This document shows positions 25,667 through 33,418 of a stretch of DNA of 64,000 nt, piece after piece. The notes below the pieces were generated by a model, which worked only from the letters and a program-made list of their open reading frames with translations, was not told the DNA's origin and made no database searches. Each line of letters starts with the position of its first letter. Position 1 is the stretch's first letter. The stretch comes from Neorhizobium vignae (GTDB taxonomy: Bacteria > Pseudomonadota > Alphaproteobacteria > Rhizobiales > Rhizobiaceae): NCBI RefSeq assembly GCF_000732195.1, contig NZ_JNNU01000002.1, forward strand, positions 620,001 through 684,000. The letters are read 5' to 3'. Made by a program: the position numbers and the translations under genes.

Positions 25667-26791
25667 ATGACCGAAACAGCCACCGTCAAGCCCGTTCCCG
25701 TCACCGTGCTCACCGGTTATCTCGGCGCCGGCAAGACGACGCTTCTCAACCGCATTCTCTCCGAAAGCCATGGCAAGAAATACGCGGTCATCGTCAACGA
25801 GTTCGGCGAGATCGGCATCGACAACGACCTGATCGTCGAGTCGGACGAAGAGATTTACGAAATGAACAACGGCTGCGTCTGCTGCACCGTGCGCGGCGAC
25901 CTGATCCGCGTCGTCGAGGGACTGATGCGCCGCCCGGGCCGCTTCGACGGCATCATCGTCGAGACCACCGGCCTTGCCGATCCGGTGCCGGTCGCCCAGA
26001 CCTTCTTCATGGATGACGACGTGCGCGCCAAGACCGAGCTCGATGCGGTCGTCGCACTCGTCGATGCCAAGCACCTGCCGCTGCGCCTGAAGGACAGCCG
26101 CGAAGCCGAAGACCAGATCGCCTTTGCCGATGTCGTCGTCATCAACAAGACCGACCTCGTTTCGCCGGAAGAACTGGCGATCATCGAAGACGTCGTGCGC
26201 GCCATCAACCCGACTGCCCGCGTCTACAAGACCACCCGTTCCGGCGTCGATCTCGCCCGCGTGCTCGACCAGGGCGCCTTCAACCTGGAACGCGCGCTCG
26301 AAAACGATCCGCACTTCCTGGACCACGGCCATGACGACCATGTCTGCGGCCCCGATTGCGACCATGACCATGGGCATGACCACCATCATCATGACCACGA
26401 TCATGACCATCATGCGCATGACCACGATCATCACGACCATGATCATCACCACCATCATCACCACGGCGAAATGTCGCCGATCCATGATGTGACGGTGAAG
26501 TCGATCTCGCTGCGCGGCGGCGAGATGAACCCGGAACGGTTCTTCCCCTGGATCCAGAAGATCACCCAGACGGACGGCCCGAGCATCCTGCGCCTCAAGG
26601 GCATCATCGCCTTCAAGGGCGACGAGGAACGTTATGTCGTGCAGGGCGTCCACATGATCGTCGAGGGCGATCACCAGCGTCCGTGGAAGGATGGCGAGAA
26701 GCGCGAATCGCGCCTCGTCTTCATCGGCCGCGATCTCGACGTCGACAAGATCGAAAAGAGCTTCCGGGCGTGTGAGGCACAAGCTGCGTAA
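25667..26791 (+). CDS. COG0523 (CobW/ZagA-like) GTPase, probable zinc metallochaperone
   Basis: The start at 25667 (MTETATVKPVPVTVLTGYLG) with GAGG upstream gives 374 aa. The P-loop GYLGAGKTT lies at 17-25, the metal-binding CxCC motif in NGCVCC at 70-73, ETTGLADP near 102, and the base-recognition NKTD near 157. Between the GTPase and the C-terminal CobW_C domain (about 285-370) lies a loop of about 50 residues with some 26 His and many Asp, plus CGPDC. Such loops store or sense metal. The Zur-like box upstream points to zinc rather than cobalamin synthesis. Its stop overlaps the WD40 gene (TAATG). Confidence 0.92.
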   Translation: MTETATVKPVPVTVLTGYLGAGKTTLLNRILSESHGKKYAVIVNEFGEIGIDNDLIVESDEEIYEMNNGCVCCTVRGDLIRVVEGLMRRPGRFDGIIVETTGLADPVPVAQTFFMDDDVRAKTELDAVVALVDAKHLPLRLKDSREAEDQIAFADVVVINKTDLVSPEELAIIEDVVRAINPTARVYKTTRSGVDLARVLDQGAFNLERALENDPHFLDHGHDDHVCGPDCDHDHGHDHHHHDHDHDHHAHDHDHHDHDHHHHHHHGEMSPIHDVTVKSISLRGGEMNPERFFPWIQKITQTDGPSILRLKGIIAFKGDEERYVVQGVHMIVEGDHQRPWKDGEKRESRLVFIGRDLDVDKIEKSFRACEAQAA

Positions 26792-27777
26792 TGCCGACTG
26801 TTGCACCGCTTGATCTGGAAGGCCATGTCGTCGCCGCGCATTTCCTCGGCGACGTTCCATTCTTCGCCACCGCCGCCGGCACGATCCACCGCCTTGATGG
26901 CGGCGAGAAAGTCACGGAGGCTCATCAGGGTCTGCTGACCTGCATCCGCGACCCTTTCAGCGCCACGCTGCTGACCGGCGGCGAGGACGGCAAGGTGATG
27001 CGCATCGGCAGCAATGGCGAGGCGACCCTGATTGCCGAAGCGCCGCGCAAGTGGATCAGCGTCGTTGCCGGTGGCCCGCAGAATGCGGTCGCCTATGCGT
27101 ATGGCAAGTCGAGCTTCGTGAAACAGAGCGACGGCACGCTGAAGGAATTTCCCGAGGAACGCAGCGTCGAAGGCCTCGCGTTTGCGGGCAAGGGCCTCAG
27201 GATCGCCGCCGCCCGTTACAACGGCGTGTCGCTGCACTGGGTCGGCACCAATGCGCCGCCAGTCGACCTCGAATGGAAGGGCGCCCACAACGCCGTCACC
27301 TTCTCGCCAGACGGGCGCTTCCTGGTGACCACCATGCAGGAAAACGCCCTGCACGGCTGGAAGCTCGACGGCAAGCCCGGCGAAAACCGCCACATGCGGA
27401 TGACCGGTTATCCGGCCAAGGTGAAATCGCTCTCCTGGTCGCCGAAGGGCAAGTGGCTTGCGTCGTCGGGCGCGCCGGCGGCGATCGTCTGGCCGTTTTC
27501 GGCAAAGGACGGCCCGATGGGCAAGGCGCCGCAGGAACTCGGCACCCGCGCCAATATCATGGTTACGTCGGTTGCCTTCCATCCGGCCGAGGAAGTGCTC
27601 GCCATCGGTTTCATCGACGGCATGATTCTCGGCGTCAGGCTCGCCGACGCAAAGGAAGCTTTGCTGCGCCGTCCCGGCAAGGGCGGCATTACCGGATTGA
27701 GTTGGAGCGCCAACGGCAAGCTCGTCGCCTTCTCCTCCGATGCCGGCGATTGCGGCGTCATCGATATTGCAGCCTGA
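26791..27777 (+). CDS. WD40-repeat (beta-propeller) protein
   Basis: The product is 328 aa of WD40-like repeats, about six or seven blades, with motifs such as DPFSATLLTGGEDGKVMRI, HNAVTFSPDGRFLVTTMQ and VKSLSWSPKGKWLASSG. No signal peptide, so cytoplasmic. The ATG shares its A with the stop of the COG0523 gene (TAATG), which means tight coupling in one operon. I infer it works with that GTPase, perhaps as a scaffold for the protein that receives zinc. No enzyme motif is visible. Confidence 0.85.
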   Translation: MPTVAPLDLEGHVVAAHFLGDVPFFATAAGTIHRLDGGEKVTEAHQGLLTCIRDPFSATLLTGGEDGKVMRIGSNGEATLIAEAPRKWISVVAGGPQNAVAYAYGKSSFVKQSDGTLKEFPEERSVEGLAFAGKGLRIAAARYNGVSLHWVGTNAPPVDLEWKGAHNAVTFSPDGRFLVTTMQENALHGWKLDGKPGENRHMRMTGYPAKVKSLSWSPKGKWLASSGAPAAIVWPFSAKDGPMGKAPQELGTRANIMVTSVAFHPAEEVLAIGFIDGMILGVRLADAKEALLRRPGKGGITGLSWSANGKLVAFSSDAGDCGVIDIAA

Positions 27778-27796
27778 AAGCATGCAGCACGAATAA

Positions 27797-27822
27797 CCGC
27801 GGCGGAAAAATCTCCGCCGCGG
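27797..27822 (+). terminator. GC-rich hairpin after the WD40 gene
   Basis: CCGCGGCGGA (27797-27806) and TCCGCCGCGG (27813-27822) are a perfect 10-bp inverted repeat with a 6-base loop, 20 bases after the WD40 stop. No T-run follows, so it is a weak intrinsic terminator or a 3'-end stabiliser. Confidence 0.5.
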
Positions 27823-27839
27823 CCTGGTCCATGCGGGAT

Positions 27840-28110
27840 GGGCAGGCAGCGTGTTAGAAGTGGTATGGGTGTCAGGCTCTGCTGCCTGCCCGATCGCTCC
27901 GGTGTTTTCCGAAAGGCGGGTAACGGAGGGTCTGGATCCGAAACCTTGAACCTTTCGGTGGTCGGCGCCCTGACGGCGCCTTCCTCACCTTTACGACCAT
28001 CACCGGACGCCGGTTGCTCTCCGTGGGATGCGACCCGGTTCCGTGCCCTGTGACGCGACCAGTATAGCCGCAGCCGCACAGGCGGGGATGACGCAGGGTT
28101 ATTTCGGCGC
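27840..28110. ncRNA. Candidate structured RNA (strand unknown)
   Basis: This gene-free stretch holds a set of exact inverted repeats: 27841-27850 with 27881-27890 (10 bp, GGCAGGCAGC), 27898-27904 with 28001-28007 (TCCGGTG/CACCGGA), and inside that 27910-27916 region CCGAAAGG (27909-27916) with CCTTTCGG (27951-27958) and GGCGCC (27964-27969) with GGCGCC (27975-27980). They nest without crossing and would give a branched fold. On the minus strand CTATAC near 28070 could be a -10 element. A minus-strand frame of 83 codons is open through it but looks like no known protein. A repeated intergenic element is the main alternative. Confidence 0.4.
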
Positions 28111-28168
28111 GAATTTGCTTCAAACGAAAAGGGAATTTCTGTTCGCCGCAGCGAAATCTTCCCCGCCG

Positions 28169-29326
28169 TCACGCCGCCTGGCGGTCCCCCTCGAACGTAT
28201 CGATGCCGTCCCGGCCGTTGCGCTTGCGGGCATAGAGCGCCAGGTCGGCCCGCTGCAGCAGGGTTTCGAGTTCGCCAGGACCGCATATCTCGGTTGCCAC
28301 GCCGATACTGAGTGTCGGCTGCACGACAAGGCCCTCCATTTCGGCGAGGGAAGCGGCAAAGGCCGTGCGGATCTTCTGGGCCGTCTCGACGGCTTTTTCG
28401 ACCGGGCATCCTTTGAGAACGATCACAAACTCGTCGCCCCCCTGCCGCGCGAAGAGATCACGGCTGCGCAGGTGCAGGGATGCCGAGGAGGCGAACCGCC
28501 GCAGGACTTCGTCGCCGACCGCATGACCATGCGTGTCGTTGAGCTGCTTGAAACGATCGACATCGATGAGCATCAGGGCCACCGGTCCCTGCTCGAGACC
28601 AGCATAGGAACGCATCAGACCGCCGCGGTTGAGCACGCCGGTCAGTGCATCGCGGTCCGCCAGATAGGACAGCTTGTTTCCCGCCCGTTCGGCCGCCATC
28701 AGATTGATGACGATGCTTCGCAATGCCAGGAAGGGCGCCGCCCAGAGCCCCAGCCAGGCATCGGCGCCGTTGCCGGGAGCAAACAGGCCGCCTTCGCCGA
28801 TCCAACCCGTCGCCGCAAGCACGGTGCGAACCGCAAAGATGGCGGCAGTCGGCAGGTAGATCGCCGCCACCAGCCATGCCGACCGCAGCCTTTCCTGCCG
28901 TGCGAGACGAATGCCCTCCAGCATCACCAGGAGGTCGCCGAGAGCGCAGACGAGCGAGAAGATGGCGATGCGCGGCGCAGTACTCGCATCGTCCCGCCAC
29001 AAGAGGATCAGCGGCGCCGAAAGAACGGCGAGGATGAGCCAACTCAGGCCCCAGCGGGGCGGACGGCCGCCGAAAAGCCGGACGGAGACGATCAGCAACA
29101 GATAGCCGACCAGGATCAGGTGATTGCCGATCAGGATCGAGACGACATCCGGCAGCACGTTTCGAAGACCGACGCTGAACAGGCCGGCTCCGATGGCGAT
29201 GCCGCTGGCGCTCCACCAGAACAGCCAGCGTTCGAACCGGCCGCTGGAATAGGCGATCATCTGGACCATGCCCAGGACCGCGCAGGTCATAGCCGAGACG
29301 ATATAGATCGTCCGCAGATCCAGCAT
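28169..29326 (-). CDS. Membrane diguanylate cyclase (GGDEF)
   Basis: The product is 385 aa: six or so membrane helices in the first 215 residues, then a GGDEF domain (about 220-380) with DALTGVLNRGG, the metal-binding DVDRFKQLNDTHGH, and the intact active site RQGGDEF. It should make c-di-GMP from two GTP. The inhibitory RxxD site shortly before GGDEF reads RSRD, which fits product inhibition. No EAL domain. Alone in its unit; its 3' end faces the candidate structured RNA region. Confidence 0.93.
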   Translation of the reverse strand: MLDLRTIYIVSAMTCAVLGMVQMIAYSSGRFERWLFWWSASGIAIGAGLFSVGLRNVLPDVVSILIGNHLILVGYLLLIVSVRLFGGRPPRWGLSWLILAVLSAPLILLWRDDASTAPRIAIFSLVCALGDLLVMLEGIRLARQERLRSAWLVAAIYLPTAAIFAVRTVLAATGWIGEGGLFAPGNGADAWLGLWAAPFLALRSIVINLMAAERAGNKLSYLADRDALTGVLNRGGLMRSYAGLEQGPVALMLIDVDRFKQLNDTHGHAVGDEVLRRFASSASLHLRSRDLFARQGGDEFVIVLKGCPVEKAVETAQKIRTAFAASLAEMEGLVVQPTLSIGVATEICGPGELETLLQRADLALYARKRNGRDGIDTFEGDRQAA

Positions 29327-29415
29327 GAAACACCCCCAATGGCGACGCGAGGCATGCTAGCTTCAGACGGTTACGATTCAGTGTGCCCGGTCATTCAAGT
29401 TTATGCGAACCGGCT

Positions 29416-30447
29416 TCAAACGATGCGGACAGCTCCGATGATTTCGGCAAGCAGGTTGTGCAGGTCATCGCGATAACCACTGCGAGCCGAGGGGCCGCTT
29501 TCGTCTGACGTCATCACTACGGTGAGGCCGAGCGACGGCACGATATAGAGCATCTGCCCGCCATAACCCCAGCCGAACCTGACCTCCTCGCCGCCGATAT
29601 TGCGCAGGAACCAGCCGTATCCGTAACCGTCGCCGGAAAAGCGCGAGTTGGTACGCGGCGTCCAGGACTGATCGATCCAATCCTTCGAGACGACCTGGCG
29701 GCCGTCCTTGGTCTTGCCGCCGTTGCGGTAGAGCTCCCCGAACGCCAGAAGCGAGCGGGCGGTCATCGCCATCTGGTTGCCGCCGAGATAGATGCCCTGG
29801 CGGTCGCGTTCCCAGGAGCCGATCCGGAATCCGTCGACCGGCTCCAGCCATTCGCGCGCCAGCGCCAGCGTCGATTTGCCGCCGACCCTGGTGAGGATCG
29901 CCGAAAGCAGGTGACTGGAGGCGGTCGAATAGAGCATCGAACCGCCGGGGTCGTCGTCGAACGGCTGGGCGAGCGCGAACCGCACCCAGTTGCGGCTCGC
30001 GATCCAGCGGCCGTAGTTCGGCCCCGACAGCCGCCCGAGCCCCGCCTGCATCGAAAGCAGATTGCCGATGGTGATCGTGTGGATGCGCGGGTCCGGATTG
30101 GCCGGCAGGTCGGCCTTCAGGATCGGTGCGATCTTCTGGTCGGGACCTTCGAGCAGCCGGCGGTCGATGGCGATGCCTGTCAAAGCCGAGATGATCGATT
30201 TCGAGGCCGACTTGATGTTGGTGGAGGCGTCCAGCGAATGACCGTTGAACGCCCGCTCGGCGAGCATTTCGCCGCTACGGGCGACCAGAACGACCTTCAA
30301 GGGCTCCAGCTCCGCCGCACCGCCGAGCACGGCATCGAGCGTCACGGGCGGCTGCGGCACAGGTGCCTGGGGCGCGCTCTGGGCAAGGCTGCGGGCCGCA
30401 GTCAGGGCGAATGGCAGGGACAGGAGAGTTGCGCGGCGTGTGATCAT
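29416..30447 (-). CDS. Secreted serine hydrolase (beta-lactamase class C family)
   Basis: The product is 343 aa. The N-terminus MITRRATLLSLPFALTAARS resembles a twin-arginine or Sec leader with cleavage after SLAQS. The SxxK catalytic motif is Ser80 to Lys83 (SASK). The second motif region reads MLYSTASSHLLSAIL, and the third lies in GWGYGGQMLYI. The family holds penicillin-binding proteins, esterases and beta-lactamases; the weak second motif argues for an esterase or peptidase rather than a true beta-lactamase. Single gene. Confidence 0.85.
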   Translation of the reverse strand: MITRRATLLSLPFALTAARSLAQSAPQAPVPQPPVTLDAVLGGAAELEPLKVVLVARSGEMLAERAFNGHSLDASTNIKSASKSIISALTGIAIDRRLLEGPDQKIAPILKADLPANPDPRIHTITIGNLLSMQAGLGRLSGPNYGRWIASRNWVRFALAQPFDDDPGGSMLYSTASSHLLSAILTRVGGKSTLALAREWLEPVDGFRIGSWERDRQGIYLGGNQMAMTARSLLAFGELYRNGGKTKDGRQVVSKDWIDQSWTPRTNSRFSGDGYGYGWFLRNIGGEEVRFGWGYGGQMLYIVPSLGLTVVMTSDESGPSARSGYRDDLHNLLAEIIGAVRIV

Positions 30448-30543
30448 CCTGCGAAGCTAGAACGGCCAGGCGGTCGAGACTATGGCGGAAAGCGTGGATT
30501 CACGCAGAGATGATGGGACGTGAAATAGGGAGCTGCCGCTGCG

Positions 30544-30590
30544 GCATCCCCAACCCTCGCCCTTGTGGGAGAGTGGCCGGCAGGCTGGAG
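30544..30590. repeat. Rhizobial-type intergenic palindromic repeat (copy 1)
   Basis: The stretch beginning GCGGCATCCCCAACCCTCGC and continuing through CCTTGTGGGAGAGTGGCCGGCAGG-type sequence matches, on the other strand, the repeat at 54585-54640 with few differences. Such GC-rich elements are common between genes in Rhizobiaceae. Confidence 0.65.
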
Positions 30591-30728
30591 AGCGCCACAT
30601 CGACGGTAGAGCAGAAACGGAAAGCAGTGTATTGGACCATCCCGACCGTCTTCATCGTTGCGTAGCCGATTCCCTCACTGGACCGGACCCGCAGCGCCGG
30701 GACAGCCGTTTATACGATCGGATACGAC

Positions 30729-30995
30729 ATGGCCAAGGCGCCCAAGACTGAACATTCCGAACTTGCCGGCGAATTCACCGACGACGGCATTACCGTGCTG
30801 GTCGATATCTACCGCCCCGCCGGCACCCAGGGCGACTGGACGCTCGAAGTTATCACCGAAGAGGATGACGTCACCACCTGGGAAGAACCGTTTCCGACTG
30901 ACCGCGAAGCCTTCGACGAGTTCCTGGCAACGGTCGAGCGCGACGGCATCCGCTCCTTCTTCGGCGAACCCGAACCCAATCCCGCGGTGCATTGA
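30729..30995 (+). CDS. Small acidic conserved-looking protein, 88 aa
   Basis: The product is 88 aa and acidic, beginning MAKAPKTEHSELAGEFTDDG, with strands suggested by ITVLVDIYRPAG and WTLEVITEEDD, then a helix DREAFDEFLATVERDG. No signal or membrane segment. The stop overlaps the next gene by one base (TGATG), so the two form an operon. I do not recognise a named family; the even residue mix and coupling argue for a real gene. Confidence 0.75.
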   Translation: MAKAPKTEHSELAGEFTDDGITVLVDIYRPAGTQGDWTLEVITEEDDVTTWEEPFPTDREAFDEFLATVERDGIRSFFGEPEPNPAVH

Positions 30996-31234
30996 TGAAG
31001 AATGTCGAAGACCTCACCACATCTGCCAAAACCATGCACGACCGCTACGCGTCGGGGCGCATGGACCGCGAAATCGTTCGCCAATGGGTGTTGGGTCTGA
31101 GCATGTATCCGGAGCCCTATGGCAGGCATATCCAGGAGGCGACCGCCTGGTTCAAGCCTTCGCGCGACGACCTGGATCCCGTGGAGCTGAAGATCGCCGA
31201 CCTTGCCAAGCTGCAGGCGATCTATCGGCCGTAG
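30995..31234 (+). CDS. Small hypothetical protein, 79 aa
   Basis: The ATG at 30995 shares its A with the stop of the gene before it. The product, 79 aa, begins MKNVEDLTTSAKTMHDRYAS and looks mainly helical and soluble, ending LAKLQAIYRP. Its translation must be coupled to the 88-aa partner. Function unknown; the two may form a small complex. Confidence 0.7.
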   Translation: MKNVEDLTTSAKTMHDRYASGRMDREIVRQWVLGLSMYPEPYGRHIQEATAWFKPSRDDLDPVELKIADLAKLQAIYRP

Positions 31235-31269
31235 GACATCCCCTCAGGAAATTCCGCCGTATCCGGACT

Positions 31270-32163
31270 TCAAAGCCCCGCTTCGGCGAACACCTTGACG
31301 ATCCAGTCGAGGAAGACGCGCACCCGCGGCGAAAGTTGGCGGTTCTGCGGATAGAGCGCCGAAAGTAGGGTCGGCGGCGGCGGGAAATCGGCAAGCACTT
31401 CGACGAGCACGCCCTCGTCGATATCCCGCTGCAGGCGATAACGCGGCGCCTGTATGAGCCCGAAGCCGCGGCGGGCGAGATCGACCATCGTGTCGGAATT
31501 GTTGACCGTCAATCGGTTTGGAAGGGTGACGTAGCGCACCTCGCCGCCAACCATGAATTCGAGCGGCATGATCTGGCCCGTGCGCGACGACAGGAAGCCG
31601 ATGGCGAGATGCCCCTCCAGCGCATCGGGTGATTTCGGCATGCCATGTTTCTGGACATAGGCGCGGCTGGCGCAGGTGATTTCGGTGATGGTTCCGAGCC
31701 TGCGCATGATCAGCCCGCTGTCGTCGATCTCGCCTGCCCGGATGACGCAGTCCACGCCTTCGCGAACGAGATCCACCAGCCGGTCGCCCTGACCGATCTG
31801 CAGTTCCAGGAGCGGATAGCGGTCGAGGAATTCATGAAGGCGCGGCAAGAGGAAGGTGCGGGTCAGGAACCCGTGCGCATCGACACGCAGCAGGCCGCGC
31901 GGCTGCGCATCGCGAAAGATGTTCTCCGCCTCGTCCACTTCCGCGAGAATCGCGAGGCAACGCTCGTAGAAGGCCCGACCGTCGAGCGTCGGGGTGACGT
32001 AGCGCGTCGTCCGCTCCAGAAGTCGCGTGCCGATCCCCTCCTCGAGCTGCTTGACCGCTTCGGTGACGGTCGAACGGGCAAGGCCGAGATCCGCGGCCGC
32101 AGCGGAAAAGCTGCGCCGCTCGACAATCCGGACGAAGAGCTGCATGCGGTCGAGGCGATCCAT
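31270..32163 (-). CDS. LysR-family transcriptional regulator
   Basis: From the ATG at 32163 (MDRLDRMQLFVRIVERRSFS) the product is 297 aa; a GTG at 32178 is an alternative. The winged helix-turn-helix spans about 5-60 (SFSAAAADLGLARSTVTEAVKQLEEGIGTRLLERTTR in segments), then a linker helix and the effector-binding domain. It belongs to the group of LysR proteins divergent from oxidoreductases. The SDR gene starts 101 bases away on the other strand, with a perfect palindrome between; it most likely controls SDR and tautomerase. Confidence 0.93.
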   Translation of the reverse strand: MDRLDRMQLFVRIVERRSFSAAAADLGLARSTVTEAVKQLEEGIGTRLLERTTRYVTPTLDGRAFYERCLAILAEVDEAENIFRDAQPRGLLRVDAHGFLTRTFLLPRLHEFLDRYPLLELQIGQGDRLVDLVREGVDCVIRAGEIDDSGLIMRRLGTITEITCASRAYVQKHGMPKSPDALEGHLAIGFLSSRTGQIMPLEFMVGGEVRYVTLPNRLTVNNSDTMVDLARRGFGLIQAPRYRLQRDIDEGVLVEVLADFPPPPTLLSALYPQNRQLSPRVRVFLDWIVKVFAEAGL

Positions 32164-32179
32164 GACCTTGTTCACCACA

Positions 32180-32203
32180 GGCGAATTCTGATGTCAATTC
32201 GCC
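32180..32203. promoter_or_regulatory. Operator-like inverted repeat between LysR and SDR genes
   Basis: GGCGAATT (32180-32187) and AATTCGCC (32196-32203) are exact reverse complements with an 8-base spacer, 17 bases upstream of the LysR start and 61 before the SDR start. The position and size suit a LysR recognition site controlling both genes. Confidence 0.6.
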
Positions 32204-32263
32204 GCCAATTGTTCTTGGGCCGTGTCAGCAATATCTCCTGCCCACCAACCAAGGAGAGACCCA

Positions 32264-33004
32264 ATGACCACCAACGGACAACGCGTCGCGATCGTCACCG
32301 GCGCTTCCAAGGGCATCGGCAGAGCCATTGCGCTCCGCCTCGCTGAGGACGGCATCGCCGTCGTCGTCAACTATGCGACCAGCCGGCCGGCTGCCGACGA
32401 GGTGGTTGCACAGATCGAAGCGGGTGGCGGCAAGGCGGTCGCGGTGCAGGCGGATATCGGCAGCCCGACCGCCGCCGCAACCCTGTTCGATGCCGCCGAA
32501 CAGAACTTCGGCGGTGCGGACATCCTCGTCAACAATGCCGGCGTGATGCGGCTTGCACCGCTCGCCGAGATGGACGACGAGGCCTTCGAAACCCAGCTCG
32601 CCATCAATCTGACCGGCACGTTCCGGGGCATCCGCGAAGCAGGCAAGCGCCTGCGCGACGGCGGCCGCATCATCAACTTCTCGTCGAGCGTGGTCGGCGC
32701 CTATGGTCCGGCCTATGGCGGTTATGCCGCCACCAAGGCCGCCGTCGAAGCGCTGACCCATGTCGCCTCCAAGGAACTCGGCCGGCGCAAGATCACCGTC
32801 AACGCGGTCGCGCCGGGCCCTGTCGAAACCGAGCTGTTCATGACCGGCAAGACCGAGGAACTGGTCCAGAATATCGTCAGGACCATCCCGCTCAGCCGGC
32901 TCGGGCAACCGCAGGACATCGCCTCCGTCGTCTCCTTCCTCGCCGGCCCGGACGGCGGCTGGGTCAACGGCCAGGTGCTGCGGGCCAATGGCGGCATGAT
33001 CTGA
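32264..33004 (+). CDS. SDR-family NAD(P)-dependent oxidoreductase
   Basis: The start at 32264 (MTTNGQRVAIVTGASKGIGR) with AAGGAGAG upstream gives 246 aa. This is a classical short-chain dehydrogenase: cofactor motif TGASKGIG (about 12-19), NNAG (about 90), catalytic Ser in NFSSSVVG, and YAATK with Tyr/Lys. The Asn-Tyr-Ala-Thr-Ser after the second strand favours NADP. Substrate unknown; many relatives reduce 3-oxo groups. The tautomerase gene follows after 25 bases. Confidence 0.92.
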   Translation: MTTNGQRVAIVTGASKGIGRAIALRLAEDGIAVVVNYATSRPAADEVVAQIEAGGGKAVAVQADIGSPTAAATLFDAAEQNFGGADILVNNAGVMRLAPLAEMDDEAFETQLAINLTGTFRGIREAGKRLRDGGRIINFSSSVVGAYGPAYGGYAATKAAVEALTHVASKELGRRKITVNAVAPGPVETELFMTGKTEELVQNIVRTIPLSRLGQPQDIASVVSFLAGPDGGWVNGQVLRANGGMI

Positions 33005-33029
33005 ACCACCTGAACCAAAGGACAGAACA

Positions 33030-33248
33030 ATGCCATTCGTGAACATCAAGACGCCGGAAGCGGCCCTCAGCAAGGCGCAGAAGCGGGAGATCGTCCACCG
33101 TATCACCGAGATGCTGGTCGAATACATGAGCGAGGCCGCGCGGCCTCACACCATGGTGCTGATCGAGGAGGTCAAGGACGGCGGATACGGCCGCGCTGAC
33201 GAGATTTTCGTGATCCCGGATGCCTATCGCGCCAAGGATAGCGACTGA
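33030..33248 (+). CDS. 4-oxalocrotonate tautomerase-family protein
   Basis: The product is 72 aa, of the usual size for this family. After loss of Met the N-terminus is Pro1 (PFVNIKTPEAALSK), the catalytic base of these tautomerases, and the helix KREIVHRITEMLVEYM and strand HTMVLIEEVKDGGYG follow. It interconverts keto and enol forms of unsaturated acids, possibly products of the SDR gene before it. Confidence 0.9.
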   Translation: MPFVNIKTPEAALSKAQKREIVHRITEMLVEYMSEAARPHTMVLIEEVKDGGYGRADEIFVIPDAYRAKDSD

Positions 33249-33351
33249 AATATTGGACGCTCACGCTCTCGCCTGGTCCTTCCACCGGGCGGGTGTGACC
33301 GGGGCGAATGCTTGTCGTCAACGGCGACACTGCCGCTCTGCATGCCTTGAA

Positions 33352-33391
33352 CTGAAAAAACAAGGCCGGCGCCACCTGGCTGGCGCCGGCC
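33352..33391 (-). terminator. Intrinsic terminator of ompW-like gene
   Basis: GGCCGGCGCCA (33364-33374) and TGGCGCCGGCC (33381-33391) are a perfect 11-bp stem with a 6-base loop. On the minus strand it is followed by TTGTTTTTTC, 28 bases past the ompW stop. A plus-strand T-run also lies beyond it, so it may work both ways for the convergent tautomerase transcript. Confidence 0.88.
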
Positions 33392-33418
33392 CCGCCCCCA
33401 CCGACCTTTTTGCTTTTT

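Noticed and set aside
26336..26470. Short tandem repeats resembling a CRISPR or satellite
   Set aside because: They are His/Asp codons inside the COG0523 gene; no spacers or fixed repeat unit.
27872..28123. 83-codon minus-strand frame in the gap after the WD40 gene
   Set aside because: Very basic, no ribosome site, and the DNA is built of inverted repeats, so RNA structure or a repeat is the better reading.
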